Source: Chitinivibrionia bacterium
Lineage (GTDB): Bacteria; Fibrobacterota; Chitinivibrionia; Chitinivibrionales; Chitinivibrionaceae
Length of the DNA: 64,000 bases
Reading direction: 5' to 3'
Assembly: GCA_009779925.1 (NCBI GenBank)
Contig: WRAZ01000003.1
Location: 62,001 to 126,000, forward strand
The notes beneath the pieces are model-generated. The model was not told the DNA's origin, ran no database searches, and saw nothing but the letters and a program-made list of their open reading frames with translations. Positions 60,602-64,000 of the stretch are shown piece after piece. How positions within the stretch are numbered: position 1 is the stretch's first letter; the number at the start of each line of letters is the position of its first letter. Made by a program: the position numbers and the translations under genes.

Positions 60602-62115
60602 GCGATATAAATCCCAATTCAGATAAGTATTTTATTGATAGTCTCGATTTGTCAATTGCTAGTAATTTTCCTAAATTTGTAAAGTCAATAGAATTTATGT
60701 CATTTAGACATATAACAGATTTGAAAATTGAATTTCACCACCCTATTTCTGTTGTATCAGGAACTAATCGTTCGGGAAAATCGACTATTTTAATGGCTTT
60801 GGCTTGTAGTCATATAGAATTTAAGAAGCAAGATGTGAAAAACGGAAAATATAGAAGGCATACTTGGAGTGATTTAATGTTATTTACAAGGCACGATAAA
60901 CAACAAGAGGACTGGACTTATTATATTACTTACAAATTAGGTGATAAGCAACCTGATAGAAAAAGAGGGCAAAGAAAGCACACAACTAAGAAATGGAATG
61001 GGATAGGTAAAAAAGAAACCCAATTTAAGGATAGGCAGGTTGTTTTTGTTGATATGGATAGGATTTTGCCAGCAAGGAATTTTGGTAATGCGGTGTATTG
61101 GCGAGCCAAAAATGCTCAATTGTCTAATATATCTGATAATAATGCAGTTAGAATGCAGAAATATATGTCTTATGTTTTAGAAGAAAAATTTACGCTTAAT
61201 AGAGTAGTGAGTTATGTTGATAAAGATGTGTATAAATACACTAATTCAAATGAATATTCGAGTTATAATGCGGCAAGCGGGGAAGAAGTTTTGTCTAATA
61301 TAATAATAGATTTGGTCGAAGCCGATAGAAATTCTTTGATTTTAATCGACGAAATAGAGATTGGACTTCATCCAAAAGTGCAAAGAAGGCTGATGCAAGT
61401 AATATATCACATAGCGAAAGAGGATAATAAACAGTTTGTTATTACAACTCATTCCCCGTCTATCCTTTCATCTGTTCCAGATAAGGCGAGAGTGTTTATA
61501 GATAAATCGTATAATGGCGAATTTAAAACAATTTCAAACATTAGTATAAACTCTGCTTTGTCTAGGATGGACTCTGAATCATACCCATTAGTAGATTTGT
61601 TTTGTGAAGACGATACCGCTAAATTTATTATAGAAAAAGCGGTGTCAAAAATTCAAGATGTGGGAAACCCGAATTTTTCAGAACTTGTCAATGTGATAAT
61701 TGTTGGAAGTGCCGATAAAACTTATAATTGTTTTCAATCTCACAAAAATACATACAAATTTAAAAAGGTGAAAACTGGATATGCCTGTGTTTTAGATGGG
61801 GATATGAGAAGTGATTCACGGTTTTCAGAAGACGAATGTTTACACTTTCTTTATTCTGATTTTCCGCCTGAGAGATTCTTAACAGATGAATACGAAAAAT
61901 TAAATCCTAATACAAGTTTGAGGTATCATATAAACGATAGCAATTGTCATTGTTTATTTGAGAAAATGAATGAATTATCTGTTGGAACAAACAAAAGAGA
62001 AGCGCTTGAAATTTGCTGGGGTAGTTTTGTTAATACACCTGATGGACAAGCATATTTTACAGAATTGCAAAGTTTTATAATTAGTGTAACTAAAAAATTT
62101 TCACCAGATTTATGA
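60598..62115 (+). CDS. OLD-family-like ATPase with TOPRIM nuclease-type C-terminus
   Basis: 505 residues. The N-terminal ABC/SMC-type ATPase has Walker A SGTNRSGKSTILM, a short signature region (SGEEVLSNII), Walker B ILIDEIEIGLHP and the H-loop VITTHSPSILSS. The C-terminal domain (about 335-505) has TOPRIM-like acids in FCEDDTAKFIIEKA and CVLDGDMRSDSRF. This is the layout of OLD nucleases, several of which act in anti-phage defence (alone, with retrons, or with UvrD-like helicases). Base composition is clearly more AT-rich and codon use different from gyrB/gyrA around it, which suggests transfer. It overlaps the 68-residue gene by four bases. Confidence 0.87.
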   Translation: MSDINPNSDKYFIDSLDLSIASNFPKFVKSIEFMSFRHITDLKIEFHHPISVVSGTNRSGKSTILMALACSHIEFKKQDVKNGKYRRHTWSDLMLFTRHDKQQEDWTYYITYKLGDKQPDRKRGQRKHTTKKWNGIGKKETQFKDRQVVFVDMDRILPARNFGNAVYWRAKNAQLSNISDNNAVRMQKYMSYVLEEKFTLNRVVSYVDKDVYKYTNSNEYSSYNAASGEEVLSNIIIDLVEADRNSLILIDEIEIGLHPKVQRRLMQVIYHIAKEDNKQFVITTHSPSILSSVPDKARVFIDKSYNGEFKTISNISINSALSRMDSESYPLVDLFCEDDTAKFIIEKAVSKIQDVGNPNFSELVNVIIVGSADKTYNCFQSHKNTYKFKKVKTGYACVLDGDMRSDSRFSEDECLHFLYSDFPPERFLTDEYEKLNPNTSLRYHINDSNCHCLFEKMNELSVGTNKREALEICWGSFVNTPDGQAYFTELQSFIISVTKKFSPDL

Positions 62116-62134
62116 AAGAAGGAGACAAAATAAA

Positions 62135-62863
62135 ATGACCGCCATCCTCTCCAAAATCCTCGCCGAAAAGCAGGCGAAAATGCCGGGCGGCTTGTACCAC
62201 AAAACGCAGGTTAATTTGTGCTACAATTCAAACAGAATTGAGGGAAGCAAGATTTCGGAAGAGGAAACGCGATATATTTTTGAGACGAAAACCGTTGGAT
62301 TTCAGGGCGATGGCGCGCTTCCGATTGATGATATTATTGAAACGGCTAACCATTTTGTGGCGTTTGATTATATGTTGGAAAGTATTGACGAAGACTTATC
62401 GAATGAGATTATTAAGGAGTTTCACAGGATTTTGAAAAATGCAACTGCGCAGGCGAATTCGGAATGGTTTGCGTTGGGAGATTGGAAAAAAATACCGAAC
62501 GAAGTCGGCGGAATTGAAACAACTTTGCCGCAAAATGTTGAAGAAGAAATGTGCAAATTGAACGAATGGTATTTGAATTTGAAAGAAAAAACTATAGAAA
62601 ATATTGTGGAATACCACTGGCGATTTGAAAAAATTCACCCGTTTCAGGACGGGAACGGGCGAGTTGGGCGATTGGTGATGTTTCGCGAGTGTTTGAAGCA
62701 TAATATTGTGCCGTTTATTATTGAAGACCAATACAAAAGGTATTATTATCGCGGGCTTGCGGAGTTTGACAGAGCGCGGGAATATTTGATTGATACGTGC
62801 CTTTCGGCGCAAGATGTTTATCGCGAGTGGGTTAGGTATTTTTATTCCGAATTGGTGAATTAA
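62135..62863 (+). CDS. Fic-family AMP-transferase-like protein
   Basis: 242 residues. The Fic catalytic motif is complete: HPFQDGNGRVGR (catalytic His about residue 169). An inhibitory helix motif of the (S/T)xxxE(G/N) type is present near the N-terminus in NSNRIEGSKI, so the enzyme is probably self-inhibited (class II position). Fic proteins transfer AMP or related groups to protein targets; some target GyrB and ParE, which is notable next to gyrA/gyrB, although that link is speculative here. AGAAGGAGA precedes the ATG, 19 bases after the OLD-like gene. Confidence 0.9.
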   Translation: MTAILSKILAEKQAKMPGGLYHKTQVNLCYNSNRIEGSKISEEETRYIFETKTVGFQGDGALPIDDIIETANHFVAFDYMLESIDEDLSNEIIKEFHRILKNATAQANSEWFALGDWKKIPNEVGGIETTLPQNVEEEMCKLNEWYLNLKEKTIENIVEYHWRFEKIHPFQDGNGRVGRLVMFRECLKHNIVPFIIEDQYKRYYYRGLAEFDRAREYLIDTCLSAQDVYREWVRYFYSELVN

Positions 62864-62895
62864 AAAAGAAATAAAAAAGTAAGGAGTTTATATAA

Positions 62896-64000
62896 ATGAG
62901 CGAAAACGAAGAAGACAAAATTGAAGAGGTAGAAACAGAAGTTGTTTCGCAGGTTGACGCGGACGGAATTGTTTCGCCTGTTCTCTTGGAAGAAGAAATG
63001 AAGCATTCGATGCTTGACTACGCTATGAGCGTGATTACGGCGAGAGCGTTGCCCGATGTGCGCGACGGACTTAAGCCCGTACACAGACGAATTTTGTATA
63101 GTATGCACGAAAACGGCTGGACGTCGTCGGCGTCTGCCAAAGTTAAGTGCGCAAAAGTTGTTGGTGCGGTAATGGGTGATTATCACCCGCACGGCGATAT
63201 GTCAATTTATCACGCGCTTGTGCGTTTGTCGCAACCGTGGTCTTTGCGATATTGCGCGATTGACTTTCAGGGTGGTAATGGCTCGATTGACGGCGACGAT
63301 CCTGCGTCATATCGTTATACGGAGTGTAAATTAGACAAATTTGCGGACGAAATGCTTGTCGATATTAACAAAAATGTTGTAGATATGGCAAAAAACTTTT
63401 CCGAAGATAAGGACGAACCATCGGTTTTGCCGTCGAGAATTCCGTTTTTGTTGGTGAACGGTTCTTCGGGAATTGCGGTCGGAATGGCGACCAATATGCC
63501 TCCGCACAATTTAAGAGAAATCGTTAACGGAATTAAAGCGACATTGGAAAATCCCGAAATAGAAACCGACGAATTGATAAAATACATTCCCGCCCCCGAT
63601 TTTCCGACGGGAGGACTTATTTACGGAAGACACGGCGCGGTGGATGCCTACAAAACAGGTCGCGGGAAAATTCTTATGCGCGCAAAAGCCGAAATTGTCG
63701 ATACCGACAGTAGCGGTCAGGGCGGAAAAATTATTATTACCGAAATTCCGTATATGCTCAGCAAAGACAATCTTGTAAAGAAAATGGAAGAGTTGGCGGC
63801 AGATAAAGAAAACGGGATTTCGGGAATTGCCGACATCGAAGACGAATCGTCGGATATTGACGAAGAGGGCAGCGGCAAGAAAAAGAACAGCGCCGGCAAA
63901 ATCGGAGTAAAAATTATCGTTCACGTAAAGAGAGACGATTATGCCGAGGTTGTCCTTAATCAGCTGTATAAAATGTCGCCGCTTCAATCCAGTTTCGGAA
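62896..64000 (+). CDS. gyrA: DNA gyrase subunit A (cut by window end)
   Basis: The first 368 residues are visible; the frame is open at the window edge. AAGGAG precedes the ATG. Conserved parts are MLDYAMSVITARALPDVRDG, LKPVHRRIL, MGDYHPHGD, GSIDGDDPASYRYTE with catalytic Tyr141, and VNGSSGIAVGMATNMPPHNL. It cleaves and rejoins DNA as the partner of GyrB. Positions equal to E. coli Ser83 and Asp87 are Met102 and His106. A Ser/Glu/Lys-rich insertion follows near residue 315-335 (DEESSDIDEEGSGKKKNS region). The C-terminal domain with the GyrA box is outside the window, so ParC cannot be fully excluded. Confidence 0.92.
   Translation, partial: MSENEEDKIEEVETEVVSQVDADGIVSPVLLEEEMKHSMLDYAMSVITARALPDVRDGLKPVHRRILYSMHENGWTSSASAKVKCAKVVGAVMGDYHPHGDMSIYHALVRLSQPWSLRYCAIDFQGGNGSIDGDDPASYRYTECKLDKFADEMLVDINKNVVDMAKNFSEDKDEPSVLPSRIPFLLVNGSSGIAVGMATNMPPHNLREIVNGIKATLENPEIETDELIKYIPAPDFPTGGLIYGRHGAVDAYKTGRGKILMRAKAEIVDTDSSGQGGKIIITEIPYMLSKDNLVKKMEELAADKENGISGIADIEDESSDIDEEGSGKKKNSAGKIGVKIIVHVKRDDYAEVVLNQLYKMSPLQSSFG

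Overview
The window reads as a chromosome segment of an anaerobic, fermentative, Gram-negative (diderm) bacterium. Anaerobic or fermentative genes are a HydG-type radical SAM enzyme, AdhE, phosphotransacetylase and superoxide reductase. Envelope genes are MlaE/MlaF, several signal-peptide-bearing beta-barrel candidates, lipoproteins and proteins with FlgD/type-IX-like C-terminal domains. A flagellin with a near-ideal sigma-28 promoter implies motility, and a GH19 enzyme implies chitin or peptidoglycan turnover. Together these fit the Fibrobacterota, Chitinivibrionia/termite-gut side, better than the non-flagellated Fibrobacter. That placement is an inference without a database search.

Layout. 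1-5.3 kb: cell-surface genes, HydG-like and Tex-like genes. 5.4-14 kb: housekeeping (tRNA-Arg, BFN-domain protein, mlaEF-dnaB-udg operon, fabD-polA). 14-21 kb: an outer-membrane protein, a secreted GH19 protein with an 11-G tract in its coding sequence, a set of tiny membrane proteins, a NifU-like protein, a pta gene broken by one in-frame TGA, and an AsmA-like protein. 21-29.4 kb: dnaK/grpE, toxin-antitoxin genes, flagellin, adhE and superoxide reductase. 44-54 kb: thiC, type IV pilin-like genes, envelope proteins, algH, proB and an AAA ATPase. 54-64 kb: tRNA-Pro, a hybrid histidine kinase, gyrB, and gyrA running off the end. An accessory block (ORF6N protein, small protein, OLD-like ATPase/TOPRIM nuclease, Fic protein) sits between the two gyrase genes.

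The most remarkable part is 29.6-41.6 kb, a surface-protein locus that ends in a complete diversity-generating retroelement (DGR). Three consecutive surface genes lead into a lipoprotein with seven InlB-type repeats and a C-terminal formylglycine-enzyme/C-type-lectin-like domain. The last 130 nt of that gene form a variable region (VR, 39434-39563). Then come a structured spacer, an HRDC-domain accessory gene, and a DGR-type reverse transcriptase whose reading frame runs through the template region (TR, 41358-41487). TR and VR differ at 18 positions, 16 of them at adenines of the TR, which is the hallmark of adenine-specific mutagenic retrohoming. A (CT)15 microsatellite lies upstream of the first gene of this likely co-transcribed set. 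Dispersed palindromic repeats have inserted in frame into three genes of the locus and at the signal-peptide end of a fourth.
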